Of a stretch of DNA of 64,000 bases, positions 32,551 through 45,650 are shown in pieces. The translations under genes and the position numbers were made by a program. The stretch covers positions 84,669,214 through 84,733,213 of the forward strand of contig OY744517.1 of assembly GCA_963556195.1 (NCBI GenBank). The letters are read 5' to 3'. The notes under the pieces are model-generated. The model saw nothing but the letters and a program-made list of their open reading frames with translations, made no database searches and had not been told where the DNA came from. Origin of the DNA: Sepiola atlantica (lineage: Eukaryota > Mollusca > Cephalopoda > Sepiida > Sepiolidae). Position 1 is the first letter of the stretch. Each line of letters begins with the position of its first letter.

Positions 32551-33250
32551 AAGTGCTGTAAGTTGAATTGGAGCGACAGCTTTTAAAGAAAAGGAACAAC
32601 AACCATGTGTATTAATTAAAATTAGGTAAGTAATAAAGAATGGTTATTAAGCAGTAAAAGGTAAATATACAGAATGAGGTTTTGCGGATAAGTGTATTCT
32701 TATGTGAAGAAGTGCTCTGGTAACAGGTGCACACGATTCAGCCCCAACACTTGCTGGCTGTTTCAGTCGTAGTAAGATTGGCTTTGCTTGCGACCATCTT
32801 TTGGGGCTGGTGTCGTAATGCAATTAACGGTAGTAGTGAAAATTAAAAAAGAGGTGGGAACCCCTAAGTGTTTGAGTTTTTATAGGCTGGCTCACATAAC
32901 ATCTATCGGAGTATTGATTGCATATACGTTTTGGCCAATTCATGCTACCCTTGAAGGGACAACGAAATACAACCACACTTATAAATCCATGAGAGTTTTA
33001 TAAGTTTCAATCAAACATGAGAAATATACGTCAAATTAACAATCCAATCTGAAAAATTAGACAAAGTCAAAATACTGTTTTAGCATAAAAGCCAGCGGAG
33101 AAAAAAAAAATAATGTTTAAAATTAATAAGCAAAAAGACGCTATGGTTCCATCAGTGATGATCGGTAAAAGTCTTAAGCAATTTTTAATTATATTCTTAC
33201 TATTGTCTATACTGAGGATTGAACCTTCCATAGAGATTCTTGAGTTCGAC
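32550..33250. other. Non-coding stretch
   Basis: No gene or RNA recognised. Confidence 0.5.
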
Positions 33251-33254
33251 AAGA

Positions 33255-33640
33255 TCCGCATGAAGAAGGTTGGAGGTTACATCGGCTGAAACGTTGTGAG
33301 AATAATATCCAAGATGAGAACAGTAATCTGAATAATCCAAATGATCCAAATTATCAATCCTCATCTAAAAAATTCTGAAACATAAAAAAAATGTTGTAGA
33401 ATTTGGTATATTCGGACTACTGTTCTCATCTTGGGTTCTTTTATCACAACGTTTCGGCCGATGTAACTTCCAACCTTCTTCAGGTGTACTGGACGGAATT
33501 TCGAAATTCCGTCGAGATTCCCGAGTTCGACAAAACACACCTGAAGAAGGTCGGAGGTTACACCCAAGATGAGAACAGTAGTCAGAATATACTAAATTCT
33601 ACGAATTATCCATCCTCATCTCAAAAATTCCGAAGCATAA
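33255..33640. repeat. Family Z repeats in foldback arrangement
   Basis: A direct partial copy (33259-33365) is followed by an inverted pair centred near 33503. The left arm contains CGTTTCGGCCGATGTAACTT and CAACCTTCTTCAGGTG; the right arm has CACCTGAAGAAGGTCGGAGG but lacks about 30 bases around the GAAACG block. CTGAAGA...GGTTGG...CGGCCGAAACG on the minus strand is hammerhead-like, but stem III and the cleavage triplet are not convincing. Confidence 0.7.
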
Positions 33641-33644
33641 TAAA

Positions 33645-34435
33645 AAATGTCTTCTACCTAACTGAAATCCGATTAGGGGATGACCAGCTTATGGTGTTCT
33701 CTGAACTTTTAACCATTCAATTCTGCTATATTTTAGTGATTCGTGGTTTTACTGAACCAATGTATATTTTCTGTATTACTTGAACTCAGGAATTGAGTTT
33801 GTTACTCACAAAGAATGACGTGAACTTTTGCAGCAAGGTCTATTCATGATATCCTGTCCTGTAGGCTAGGTCTCTGAATAAAGCAAACACACCCAGCGAA
33901 TCAAATAATAAAAGGTTACATTTAGCATTCTTGCAAGGTTACTTCATGCCACATACACCAGAGAGAGAGGGGGGGGGAGAGCAAGTATTCATTAACTTTA
34001 ATAAATCAATGATAATGCTTGAAAAATAAAAAATAAAATTTTTGGCAAATCTGCAATGTCAATCCACTCACATTATCAGACTTGTTTCATTTAAAAAGGC
34101 TTCTGCAACTCAATGGTACCCAAAGTTTTTGCTTTTGGCTCCTATTTTTATTCTCCAAAAATGTATACTATAACTGCTACCAATACACACTGAAAAAATT
34201 GATATATTCTAAAAAAAACATTAGAATCAAATCATCTACTGGAAGTTTATTTCAGCATAAATGCAGTAGAATACAGATTTTGTATTAAACTGTTTAGTTG
34301 AATATTTGAACCGTTTCAATACATCCAAAAATAATTCTAACTTAATTGGAAACTTTAGCAATGACGAAGATTTGGGTTGATCTAAGGTCGTAAAGATAAA
34401 GGGCATCTTATTCCGGGATTAGTTTTAGTCTGAAT
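33645..34435. other. Non-coding stretch
   Basis: A (GA)/(G) run at 33960-33982. No gene recognised; the frame at 34082-34288 is unremarkable. Confidence 0.5.
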
Positions 34436-34439
34436 CCAA

Positions 34440-37400
34440 TTTTAGAATGAATGATAATAATAATTATAAGAGGGTTAGGGTTAGGGTTAGTCTAAATCCA
34501 ATTTCAGAATGAATGATAATAATAATAATAATTATAAGAGAGTTAGGGTTAGGGTTATGGCTAGGGTTAGTCTAAATCCAAGTTTAGAATGAATGATAAT
34601 AATTATAAGAAGGTTAGAGTTAGGGTTAGAGTTAGTCTAAATCCAATTTTAGAATGAATGATAATAATAATAATAATTATAAGATGGTTAGGGTTAGGGT
34701 TAGTCTAAATCCACTTTTAGAATGAATGATAATAATAATAATAATAAGAGGGTAAGGGTTATGGCAAGGGTAAGTCTAAATCAAAGTTTAGAATGAATGA
34801 TAATAATTATAAGAAGGTTATAGTTAGCGTTAGGGTTAGTCTAAATTCAATTTCAGAATGAATCATAATAATAATAATTATAAGAGGGCTAGGGTTAGGG
34901 TTAGTCTAAATCCAATTTCAGAATGAATGATAATAATAATAATTATAAGAGGGTTAGGATTAGTCTAAATCCACTTTTAGAATGAATGATAATAATAATA
35001 ATAATAATAATTACAAGAGGGTAAGGGTTAGGGTTATGGCTAGGGTTAGTCTAAATCCAAGTTTAGAATGAATGATAATAATAATAATTATAAGAGGGTT
35101 AGGGTTAGGGTTATGGCTAGGGTAAGTCTAAATCCAAGTTTAGAATGAATGATAATAATTATAAGAAGGTAAGAGTTAGGGTTAGGGTTAGTCTAAATCC
35201 ACTTTTAGAATGAATGATAATAATAATAATTATAAGAGGGTTAGGGTTAGTCTAAATCCACTTTTAGAATGAATGATAATAATAATAATAATTATAAGAG
35301 GGTTAGGGTTAGGGTTATGGCTAGGGTAAGTCTAAATCCAAGTTTAGAATGAATGATAATAATTATAAGAAGGTTATAGTTAGGGTTAGAGTTAGTCTAA
35401 ATCCAATTTCAGAATGAATGATAATAATAATAATAATAATAATTATAAGATGGTTAGGGTTAGGGTTAGTCTAAATCCACTTTTAGAATGAATGATAATA
35501 ATAATAATAATAAGAGGGTAAGGGTTATGGCAAGGGTAAGTCTAAATCAAAGTTTAGAATGAATGATAATAATTATAAGAAGGTTATAGTTAGTGTTAGG
35601 GTTAGTCTAAATTCAATTTCAGAATGAATCATAATAATAATAATTATAAGAGGGCTAGGGTTAGGGTTAGTCTAAATCCAATTTCAGAATGAATGATAAT
35701 AATAATAATTATAAGAGGGTTAGGGTAAGGGTTATTGCTAGGGTAAGTCTAAATCCAAGTTTAGAATGAATGATAATAATTATAAGAAGGTTAGAGTTAG
35801 GGTTAGGGTTAGTCTAAATCCAATTTTAGAATGAATGATAATAATAATAATAATTATAAGAGGGGTAGGGTTAGGGTTAGTCTAAATCTACTTTTAGAAT
35901 GAATGATAATAATAATAATAATTATAAGAGGGTTAGGGTTAGGGTTATGGCTAGGGTTAGTCTAAATCAAAGTTTAGAATGAATGATACTAATTATAAGA
36001 AGGTTAGAGTTAGGGTTAGGGTTAGTCTAAATCCAATTTCAGAATGAATGATAATAATAATAATTATAAGAGGGTTAGGGTTAGGGTTATGGCTAGGGTT
36101 AGTCTAAATCCAAGTTTAGAATGAATGATAATAATTATAAGAAGGTTAGAGTTAGGGTTAGGGTTAGTCTAAATCCAATTTTAGAATGAATGATAATAAT
36201 AATAATAATTATAAGAGGGTTAGGGTTAGTCTAAATCCACTTTTAGAATGAATGATAATAATAATAATAATAAGAGGGTAAGGGTTATGGCAAGGGTAAG
36301 TCTAAATCAAAGTTTAGAATGAATGATAATAATTATAAGAAGGTTATAGTTAGCGTTAGGGTTAGTCTAAATTCAATTTCAGAATGAATCATAATAATAA
36401 TAATTATAAGAGGGTTAGGGTTAGGGTTTGTCTAAATCCACTTTTAGAATGAATGATAATAATAATTATAAGAGGGTAAGGGTTAGGGTTATGGCTAGGG
36501 TTAGTCTAAATCCAAGTTTAGAATGAATGATAATAATTATAAGAAGGTTAGAGTTAGGGTTAGGGTTAGTCTAAATCCAATTTTAGAATGAATGATAATA
36601 ATAATAATTATAAGAGGGTTAGGGTTAGTCTAAATCCACTTTTAGAATGAATGATAATAATAATTATAAGAGGGTTAGGGTTAGGGTTATGGCTAGGGTT
36701 AGTCTAAATCCAAGTTTAGAATGAATGATAATAATTATAAGAAGGTTAGAGTTAGGGTTAGGGTTAGTCTAAATCCAATTTTAGAATGAATGATAATAAT
36801 AATAATTATAAGAGGGTTAGGGTTAGGGTTAGTCTAAATCCACTTTTAGAATGAATGATAATAATAATTATAAGAGGGTTAGGGTTAGGGTTATGGCTAG
36901 GGTTAGTCTAAATCCAAGTTTAGAATGAATGATAATAATTATAAGAAGGTTAGAGTTAGGGTTAGGGTTAGTCTAAATCCAATTTTAGAATGAATGATAA
37001 TAATAATAATTATAAGAGGGTTAGGGTTAGGGTTAGTCTAAATCCACTTTTAGAATGAATGATAATAATAATAATAATTATAAGAGGGTTAGGGTTAGGG
37101 TTATGGCTAGGGTAAGTCTAAATCCAAGTTTAGAATGAATGATAATAATTATAAGAAGGTTAGAGTTTGGGTTAGAGTTAGTCTAAATCCAATTTCAGAA
37201 TGAATGATAATAATAATAATTATAAGAGGGTTAGGGTTAGTCTAAATCCACTTTTAGAATGAATGATAATAATAATAATAATAAGAGGGTAAGGGTTATG
37301 GCAAGGGTAAGTCTAAATCAAAGTTTAGAATGAATGATAATAATTATAAGAAGGTTATAGTTAGCGTTAGGGTTAGTCTAAATTCAATTTCAGAATGAAT

Positions 37401-37848
37401 CATAATAATAATAATTATAAGAGGGCTAGGGTTAGGGTTAGTCTAAATCCAATTTCAGAATGAATGATAATAATAATAATTATAAGAGGGTTAGGGTAAG
37501 GGTTATTGCTAGGGTAAGTCTAAATCCAAGTTTAGAATGAATGATAATAATTATAAGAAGGTTAGAGTTAGGGTTAGGGTTAGTCTAAATCCAATTTTAG
37601 AATGAATGATAATAATAATAATAATTATAAGAGGGGTAGGGTTAGGGTTAGTCTAAATCTACTTTTAGAATGAATGATAATAATAATAATAATTATAAGA
37701 GGGTTAGGGTTAGGGTTATGGCTAGGGTTAGTCTAAATCAAAGTTTAGAATGAATGATACTAATTATAAGAAGGTTAGAGTTAGGGTTAGGGTTAGTCTA
37801 AATCCAATTTCAGAATGAATGATAATAATAATAATTATAAGAGGGGAA
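34440..37848 (+). repeat. TTAGGG-containing minisatellite array with higher-order repeats
   Basis: Units of roughly 65-85 bp consist of one to three TTAGGG motifs, GTCTAAATCCAATTTTAGAA (variants ACTTTT, AGTTT, ATTTC), TGAATGATAATAATAATAAT and TATAAGAGG. Unit types follow one another in fixed order. The distinctive block GGTAAGGGTTATGGCAAGGG recurs at 34751, 35517, 36277 and 37288, spacings 766, 760 and 1011. A longer segment, about 35650-36065, reappears at 37420-37836, offset 1771. All TTAGGG motifs are on the plus strand. No coding capacity. Confidence 0.95.
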
Positions 37849-37849
37849 A

Positions 37850-40800
37850 TCAGCACAAATATTATTGAGACGTGAAAAATAAAAATAATTTCCATCAGTT
37901 AACAAAACTAAAATAATGAAACGAAATAGATTTGTGTTAAAAATATCTTGTGTATGCGTGCATTTATACATAGGTATATATTAGTGATGGGACGATTCCA
38001 ATATTTTTCCCGATTCCGATACAATTAGTGATTCTGTTCTAAATGCCCTGTTTCGATATAATTTCTGATTATGATAACGAAAGAACCCAAAGAACGCAGC
38101 CACAGCGTAAACAGTAATCATCTACACAACCATCGACCCCTATCGAAATATTTGATTAAATAGCATCAAAATTTTCCGATATTTGGAGTTTTTTTATCTG
38201 AAACTTTTTCTAAAAAGAACAATGCTAATTCATGAGTTTAAAATGTCAATATGCCAAAGTTATGTTAAAAAAATCAACTAACAATTCGTTTATATCAGTT
38301 TGTTTTAGTATAATATTGCGCTGGAACAAAATCTATAAAAAACGGGTGCATTCATTTTTTGTATCTCACCGATAAGTTATAAACAAAACTATAGAATCAA
38401 ATTGACACTTACCGGCATAACAGGCTCCAATATTCAACATGCAAATGTTGCTTGAATGGAGCAATATTTATATGGTGAATTGTTCACTCGTGAACTGACA
38501 GCCAATCGGAGCTTAGATAATGGACTTGCCCATCTTGACATAATGATACATTCCAGCTTTTATATGAACTGACTTTTTGGTGTTCCTTCAGTTTTACTTA
38601 TTTTGCTACTAAACTGATCACACAGTTGAGCTCTAAGTACTGAATTATATAAAAAACATTGGTAGACTTATAGATAAGTCAATTTCCTTTCGTATGATAA
38701 GATTTTATGGATTTATTGCGATCTTATATGTTTTTTTTCCGGCGAATCTTCTACCGGAGAGTAATTCCACCCAAATTATTCAACCGACTCGATATTTATT
38801 TTCTTGCCTTTTGAGCAAGATATTTTTGTATGGACTTTTTGGACATTAATTGGATATCTGACAGTTATTCAGTGTCAGATATCCAATTAATGTAATTATT
38901 AACAAACAGATATTCAATCAATGTTCATTATTAACAAACAATTTATTGATAATTTTTTGGCCATCTTATGAAAAATATTTTTTCTGGGTTAAAATAAACG
39001 TCATTAATTAATAATTAATTAATGAAGTTTATTTTCATTTTAAAGAAGCAAACATTTCTTCATAAATGAATTTAATTAACTATTTTCAAATGGAGAAAAA
39101 ACAAGATTACAATGCTTACATTAAAAAATATCGGTTTGAAAAGAAATTTTAAAAACTTTTAGTGAACTAAACGTTAGAGAAACGTGTTTTGTTTTGTTTA
39201 CGGTTTTGTTTTATGAACTTAAAAAAAATGAGATTCTATTTTTTATTTGATTACGTGTAAACACTCTGAAAAACTTTGCGGAAAAAAGAAAAAAAGAAGA
39301 CAATTATTTTAGAATTTAGAGTGGGTGATCAGTTTCGAATATAAATTAACGTAAAATGATTCCCCATTTTCGGACCATTCTAACTTTTTAGGAAAATTAA
39401 CTTAATTCTTTTACCACTACCCTTAACTAAATCCGAGTGGCAAAGTTGTAAAACTACATGTAATCACCTAAAAAAGTAGAATCCCCCTAAAAGAAAACGC
39501 CCAGAGTTTATTTCTCATAACAAAAAAATATGAGATCATTTTACATTAAATTTATATGTGAAGCTGATCCTCCTCTCTAAATTCTAATATGATAGTTTTT
39601 TTCTTGCCATGTTTTTTTAAAGTGTTCACACGTAATCGCATAAATAAAATAGAATATTACTTTGGGGTAGATAGCGGAGGGTATAGTCTACAATAATACT
39701 GTAAAAATCGAATTTTAAAGCAAACGTCTTAAAACTAAAACAAACAAAAAAAATGAAAACAAAAAATGTGAAAAAAATTAAAGGAAATAAAATGAAATAA
39801 TTTATCTCCCTTTTTTACATTGTCTCATATTTCGAGTAGAATTTGTTTTAAAAAACTTTACGGCATTATTATGTATAAATTATGTATAACTTTTTTTATA
39901 TGTTTGTTTTTCATTTTACAATATTAAAACAATGGGTAAAACTTTTCTGAAGCAGCACCCACACTAATCTTCATCACGATCCGCCTCTGATCGTAATTAA
40001 GTAATTGAATGGATTAGGAATGAAAGAATACTATTCTGTTATTCGTTAATTTACCGGTGATACTATCACCCAAAGATTTTTTTACGAAAATTCTTCTATC
40101 TGTTTTCATATTAATATTTTTGGATGCGGTTTCTTTTATTGAATTCCCCATGCATGTTTCTATCATTTAAGCTTAAATAATATACAGTTTTCTTTTAAAA
40201 TAATAAAAAAAGATAAATTTATCTGAACATGATCGGAAGCGTTAGTGAATTTTCTTTTTATAACATTTTACCATGCATCTTTTTAGTACAATTTTGTCTA
40301 TCGGTTAAGTTGAAATAAAGTATAGTTTGCTTTTAAAATAAGGACACAATTTTGAATTAAAGCAGATGAGGAGGCGTTAATGACAATTTACCATGTATAA
40401 TTTCTACTACAAATGTTTGTAAAATACGACAAACACCATTAGATTCATAATGATAAAGAAAAATCTAAATTGCTTTTAAAATATGAAAGAAAAATTAAGT
40501 TGAAGCTGATCGGGTGCGTTACTCTCCTTTTGTTTTGGGCCTTACATATTTTTATGTATATTTTTTTCTACTGAACCAAATTTCAATATTTTTATGTCAA
40601 AATGTAGCTTTTATGAGGTCCTACAAAGTGCAAAAAAACGAATAAAATTGAATTCAAAACTGAATTAGTGACAAAGATTTGAAGGTGCCGCGAGTGACCG
40701 AAATTGTATCTTAAGAATATTATACACCTACAACAGTAGGTGTATAATGACCACAAAATATGTGTTAAAATGTTTCTTGGTTTTGAGATTGAGATATGTT

Positions 40801-40865
40801 TTTAAAATAAATATATTTTAATTGTTCTAATTAGAAATAAATTGCGATTTACTCATCCATCTCTT
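37850..40865. other. AT-rich non-coding stretch with hairpins and a ~140-bp repeat
   Basis: Perfect 21-bp inverted repeat at 38843-38893 (ACATTAATTGGATATCTGAC arm, 9-nt loop) and a perfect 13-bp one at 40719-40748 (ATTATACACCTAC, loop AACA). A degenerate tandem repeat of about 140 bp at 40060-40640 is marked by GCTTTTAAAATA and GCGTTA. No frame above background, no tRNA head. Confidence 0.65.
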
Positions 40866-40868
40866 TTT

Positions 40869-42610
40869 TTATGATATTTCACCCCAAACAAGGCAGGACG
40901 CCACTGTAGACGTGAGGTTTAGAGGGTCATTATAAGTTGGGAGCTGTGCTGCGAGATGTCTGTTTACATTAGTTTTAAACCTCTGCATGTCGGTACTGTC
41001 AGTAAAAAAGGGAGCAAGGAGGCAGTTCTAGAGGCCAGCAGCACGAGAAAAGAAGTTATTGGAGTAGAAGGCTCTCCGCCATCTGGAGACTTCCACAGCG
41101 AATGGATGGAATTTAGCTGCTTGTCGAGTTGGTCTAGTGAATTTACGTCGAAGAAGTACCAGAGTAGCCAGTTCATCGGAGCGTAATCCATTGAAGTATT
41201 TATAAAACAAACACAAGGATGCTACATTACCGCGATGGTGCAGAGGCTGGAGCTTTGTTGACAGTGAGGGACCTATTAGGTTGGCGACTCTTTTTTGGAC
41301 CTTGTCAAGGAGGGAGAGACTAGTAGATGATGCACCAGCCCAGATGTGGCAACAATACTCCATGCATGGGTGGATGGCGGCTTTGTAGAGATACAGGATA
41401 ATGTCAGGTGTGAGGAGTTTACTAACACGGTAGAGGGAGCCCACCTTCTTTGCTGCAGCCTTGGCAATGTCTTCAATGTATTTGTTCAAATTCATGTTAT
41501 CTGTGACGGTTAGGCCGATGAGTTTGAATGTTGAACTCTCAGGTAGGGTGTTATTTGCCATGACAATCGGTGGTTGGAGAGGTTTCTTGAAGTTATTGAA
41601 GGAAAGGAGCTTTGTCTTTGCGGCGTTAAAAGTTACCAACCATTTATGACCCCAATTTACTACAGCCTGGAGGTCATTTTCTAAGGATTCAGCCATTGCC
41701 TTGGATATGATCGTGTCCGTTTTGCTCACATGATGAGAGTAAAGCATGGTGTCGTCAGCAAATATACCAATCTCAGACTCAATGTCATCAGAGAAATCGT
41801 TTATATAGATCAGGAACAACAAAGGTCCAAGGATAGATCCCTGGGGTGCACCTGCATTTATGTCATGTTGCTTAGATGAACGGCCATCGAGGACAACCTG
41901 GATTTTTCTTTTGTTTAGGAAGGATCCAATTATATTAAGTAATTGCCCACTAATACCGTATGAGCGTATTTTCAGGAGAAGCCCTTTATGCCATACCTTG
42001 TCAAAGGCCTTGGATATATCAAGCGCTACTGCTCTAGCTTCCCCTGCCTTGTCGAGTGTATGATACATGCATTCAGAGATGACCGTTAGGATGTCTGCAG
42101 TAGATCGTGCTTGTCTAAATCCATACTGGCAGTCAGAAAGAAGTTTAGCATTAACTAAGTGCCGGACTATCGCTAGATTGATCAAGGATTCAAAGATTTT
42201 AGCAAAGATCGGCAGCAGACTGATTGGGCGATAGTTCTGAAAATCGGTTTTATTCCCAGAATTCTTGTAGACTGGTACCACAGAGGCAATTTTCCAGCTA
42301 TCGGGGAAGCAAGATTCAGCTAGGCATTTATTGTAGCGTTTGGAGAGGACAGGGGCCAGTTCAGCAGAGCATTTCTTTATTACTATTGCAGGTATAAGAT
42401 CAGGCCCACAAGCTTTGGAGGTGTCAAGGTTTTTATGATGTCTCTGACCTGGGATGGAGTGATGACCAGGTTATCAATGGAAATTTGGGGAGGGGGTGGT
42501 TTTCTGAGTCCAAAGTGGAGTTAGAAGCGAAACGCTGGGCAAATAGTTCAGCCTTATCGACATCATTGTGGTTTGATAGTGGGAGGAATCGTAGATTATC
42601 TCTTACTAAG
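40869..42610 (-). pseudogene. 5'-truncated non-LTR retrotransposon (LINE) reverse transcriptase
   Basis: The main open frame (42281-41028) covers most of the reverse transcriptase. From its first residue: NYRPISLLP at 16-24, DISKAFDKV at 88-96, PQGSILGP at 146-153, and the catalytic FADD at 174-177. The frame is open further upstream (SKACGPDLIP, ESCFPDSWKIASV), so 42281 is not a real start. Frameshifts near the A-run at about 42438 and above separate an earlier stretch (AELFAQRFASNSTLD). A TAG at 41025-41027 replaces the expected Trp codon, after which the frame continues (NCLLAPFFTD) to a TAA at 40869. The endonuclease and ORF1 are missing. Jockey/CR1-like superfamily; clade not decided. 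Confidence 0.9.
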
Positions 42611-42960
42611 TTTTAGTCTATTACTCTTACTACTTCACACTCTTAGGTTTTTAACTCAATGCTCTTATCTGCTATCGCATCTGTTACTCACCCCCCCTCT
42701 CTCTCCTTCTCTCTGTTTATTAACACTGAAAGGTAATAAAACTAACTAAAACACAAATGATATGAATAGTGCATTATGAATAACAGGGAATATCGCTATG
42801 ATATTAATACTATTTAACCCATAGTTGGAGAGGGAAAAGAGATGGGACAAGATAGAGGGAGAAAGACAGAGAAAGAGAAGGGGAATTATAGCGAACAGAA
42901 AAACTGATTTGAAATAAATTTGGACATTCGTACATGTTTATCACTCTTATTTCTTCTATC
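42610..42960. other. Non-coding stretch
   Basis: Contains a CCCCCCTCTCTCTCC run at 42692-42713. Nothing else recognised. Confidence 0.5.
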
Positions 42961-42962
42961 TT

Positions 42963-42970
42963 TATATATA

Positions 42971-43031
<61 letters not shown>
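42963..43031. repeat. (TA)n microsatellite
   Basis: Alternating TA with a single TT interruption. Confidence 0.95.
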
Positions 43032-43033
<2 letters not shown>

Positions 43034-43039
43034 AACTGG

Positions 43040-44340
43040 GAAGAAAATTTAACTTACGAATCACTTGAACTTGCTTACCCCCTTCCATACACATCTAAAT
43101 AAAATAATCACAAAACCGTTAAAGTGATGTCATTAAATAACTATTTCGACAGCATTGTCATTTTGTTAACTGAATGGAGGTCCATTTAGCTGTTGGATTT
43201 GGCAAGGCAAATCAAGGTATTATCAACTCTGGTTAAGTTACTAATGTGAGAGAATTTGATGTTGTAAGTCCTGAAACCGAAAATGATCACTGATTATGCT
43301 ACTATAGTGTATTATTATAATGCATTTATTATTATAATATATCTATCATAATGCTATAGTGTATTATTATAATACATTCATTATTATCATATGTTATTAT
43401 AATACATTTTTATATTTTTGTTATTCAATTTTGTATAAAAAGTGGGATTTGTTCTAAGGTTAAGTTAAGTCTGTGGCTATAATTTTTGATACGAGAAAAC
43501 TAACAAAAAAGGGCTTTGCAAATTAAAGCAGCAAACGACAGGATATATAAAATGGGAGCATAGTATGGGCAGATAATTAGTATAACAAGTGTTCTTTTCT
43601 TTGTAGTAACATTATATCTTGATTTTAATCGTCGTAAGGGAACATTGACGTTGCGCAAAACTGATCTGTTTGGGGAATTAATTTTACCCGTCCAGGTATT
43701 CTTCAAGTAGGATTATATTTAGCATTTACATTCTTTTGTCTCCATCAAGTTCCCTGACCATCATACTTGTATATCGATGTTTGACCTTTGTTAACTTCTT
43801 GTAGGTCTGTGTCAGGCTGTCTCTTTGCAGCATGGGGTATCAAATTGATCTCATAATGATTTCTGAACAAACTGAAACATTTCAACTTTACCTTCATTAC
43901 CAGACCTGTTCAAAGTTAACTCATATTTCTACCAAGGAGTCAAGTCACTTTCTCGTCATCAAAGTATAACGTTATCTGTTAGTTTAGATTCTTTTATAGT
44001 TTAATGCTTATATACTACTTATTCCTTTTTTAATATATTATTTCATTTGAACTAAGTTTACTTGAGTCAGTTGACCTTTATCATGTTTAGGTTGCTGTAG
44101 CCTCCCAGTGTTCATCAATTATTGCTCATTATTGTTTCTATCGAATAGTAATGACAGATTTTAGCCAGACAGATATTTTGTAAAAAAATCAAATAATTGT
44201 TAAATGTTGATACAAATTATTATTTATGTAAAAAAGGTTGAATGTTTAAAAATAATAATTTTTATTTAAAGCTTTTTTACAGAATTTCAAAAAAGTTTTG
44301 ATACCTGCCTTCGTTCATTAATTTGCGAATTTAGTGGATT
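43040..44340. other. AT-rich non-coding stretch
   Basis: A small local repeat, ATAGTGTATTATTATAATGC-like, occurs two or three times at 43300-43410. No gene recognised. Confidence 0.5.
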
Positions 44341-44344
44341 GAGT

Positions 44345-44790
44345 GAGTTGAAGGAACTAACCGACTGAGTGTTATCGCTGTCGACCAAAGGAAGAGTCTA
44401 TCAGGCATGTGTGCGCACTGTGATGATGTATGGAAGTGAAACCTGGTCAGTGGGGTTTAAAGATATGTGCTGCATGGAGTGAAATGACATGAGAATGATC
44501 TGATGGATGTGTAATGTGAGTTTTAAAGACAGGCTTAGATGTGATGAATCAGAGGAAGATTACAGTATAGGGAAGTATATGTAGTATAACTGACTTTGTT
44601 GGGAGAATGGATGAGATTACTAAGGCTAGTAGATGTATAACAGTTGAAGTAGTAGAGTCAGTTGGCAGGGGAAAGACAAGGAAAACATGAGGAAAAGTGA
44701 TTTGAGTGAAAGATGCATTTAGAAAGACTAAAAGTCAATTTCTAAAATCCGGCCAACATATGCCAACATATGATGGTACGAATATGATGA
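44345..44790 (+). pseudogene. LINE 3' fragment, sister of 16420-16960
   Basis: Contains GATGTATGGAAGTGAAACCTGG, which would encode MYGSETW, then AATGACATGAGAATGAT for NDMRM, and the shared 3' end TCAATTTCTAAAATCCGGCC. Frameshifts are frequent. Same family and same strand as the 16-kb copy; 3' end only. Confidence 0.65.
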
Positions 44791-45650
44791 TGATAAAGAA
44801 TAAACTTTTTCAAAGAACTGCGCATGGGTAAGAGTTACATATTTTAACAATACGTTCTTCAATACATTTTTATTTTATTTTTAAACATTTGAAGTAGTTC
44901 TCATTTATTGATACTCTTTTTGAAATTTAAAAAAAATTTTTTTTAAATAAAATATTTCCTATTTTTGATTGGTTTTTATAATTTATATTTCACAGATATA
45001 ATCTGTAACAGAAGAAAAATAATAATTCAAATAATTTTATTTTTTAGCGTTTTTTAAACATTTTCACTAATATCGAATTACTTTTATTAATTTTAATTTT
45101 TACCAAACATAATTAAAAAAATTAAAATTCATTATAGAAGGTTCAATTGAATTTTAAATATTCACATTATCAGGTAAATTACAGCATTGTTACTATCTCG
45201 TAATGCAAAAGTCATGTAAGATGATCTAAAGATCTTGTCAGGAAAGAAACAGACCAGCATCTTAAGAAAGGAAGAAAATTGAAAATTTCCATGGGAAAAC
45301 ACTTGATCTGATAAGCTTGTTTAATGCTGAAACTCTTCAATAAAAAAAATACAGTTTTTATTTTAATAACGCTATCACCTATGTAAATTGACTCCCATCC
45401 AGAGCTATTTAGCTTTAGACACTCTAAACAGGGGAGATAACACAATTGACAACTATATGCCATTAACAGATACGATTAACATCTATATAATAATGGGAAT
45501 GCATGCATCCATGGCCAGCCATACATATGTCTCTATTGGGAACTAAGGTTTGGTAAGTGTCAACAGCATAAACATAAAAGGCAATTTGTGAAAGGTAGTC
45601 GACAAAATCTCAAAATGAATTTCGAAAATTAAGAAACACAAGCATCATAT
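44790..45650. other. AT-rich non-coding stretch
   Basis: No gene or RNA recognised. Confidence 0.5.

Noticed and set aside
33255..33640. Hammerhead ribozyme in family Z (CTGAAGA...GAAACG)
   Set aside because: Core-like words are present, but an extra base precedes stem II and neither stem III nor an acceptable cleavage triplet follows.
34440..37848. A true chromosome end (telomere)
   Set aside because: TTAGGG motifs are broken up by unrelated unit sequence and unique DNA follows on both sides.
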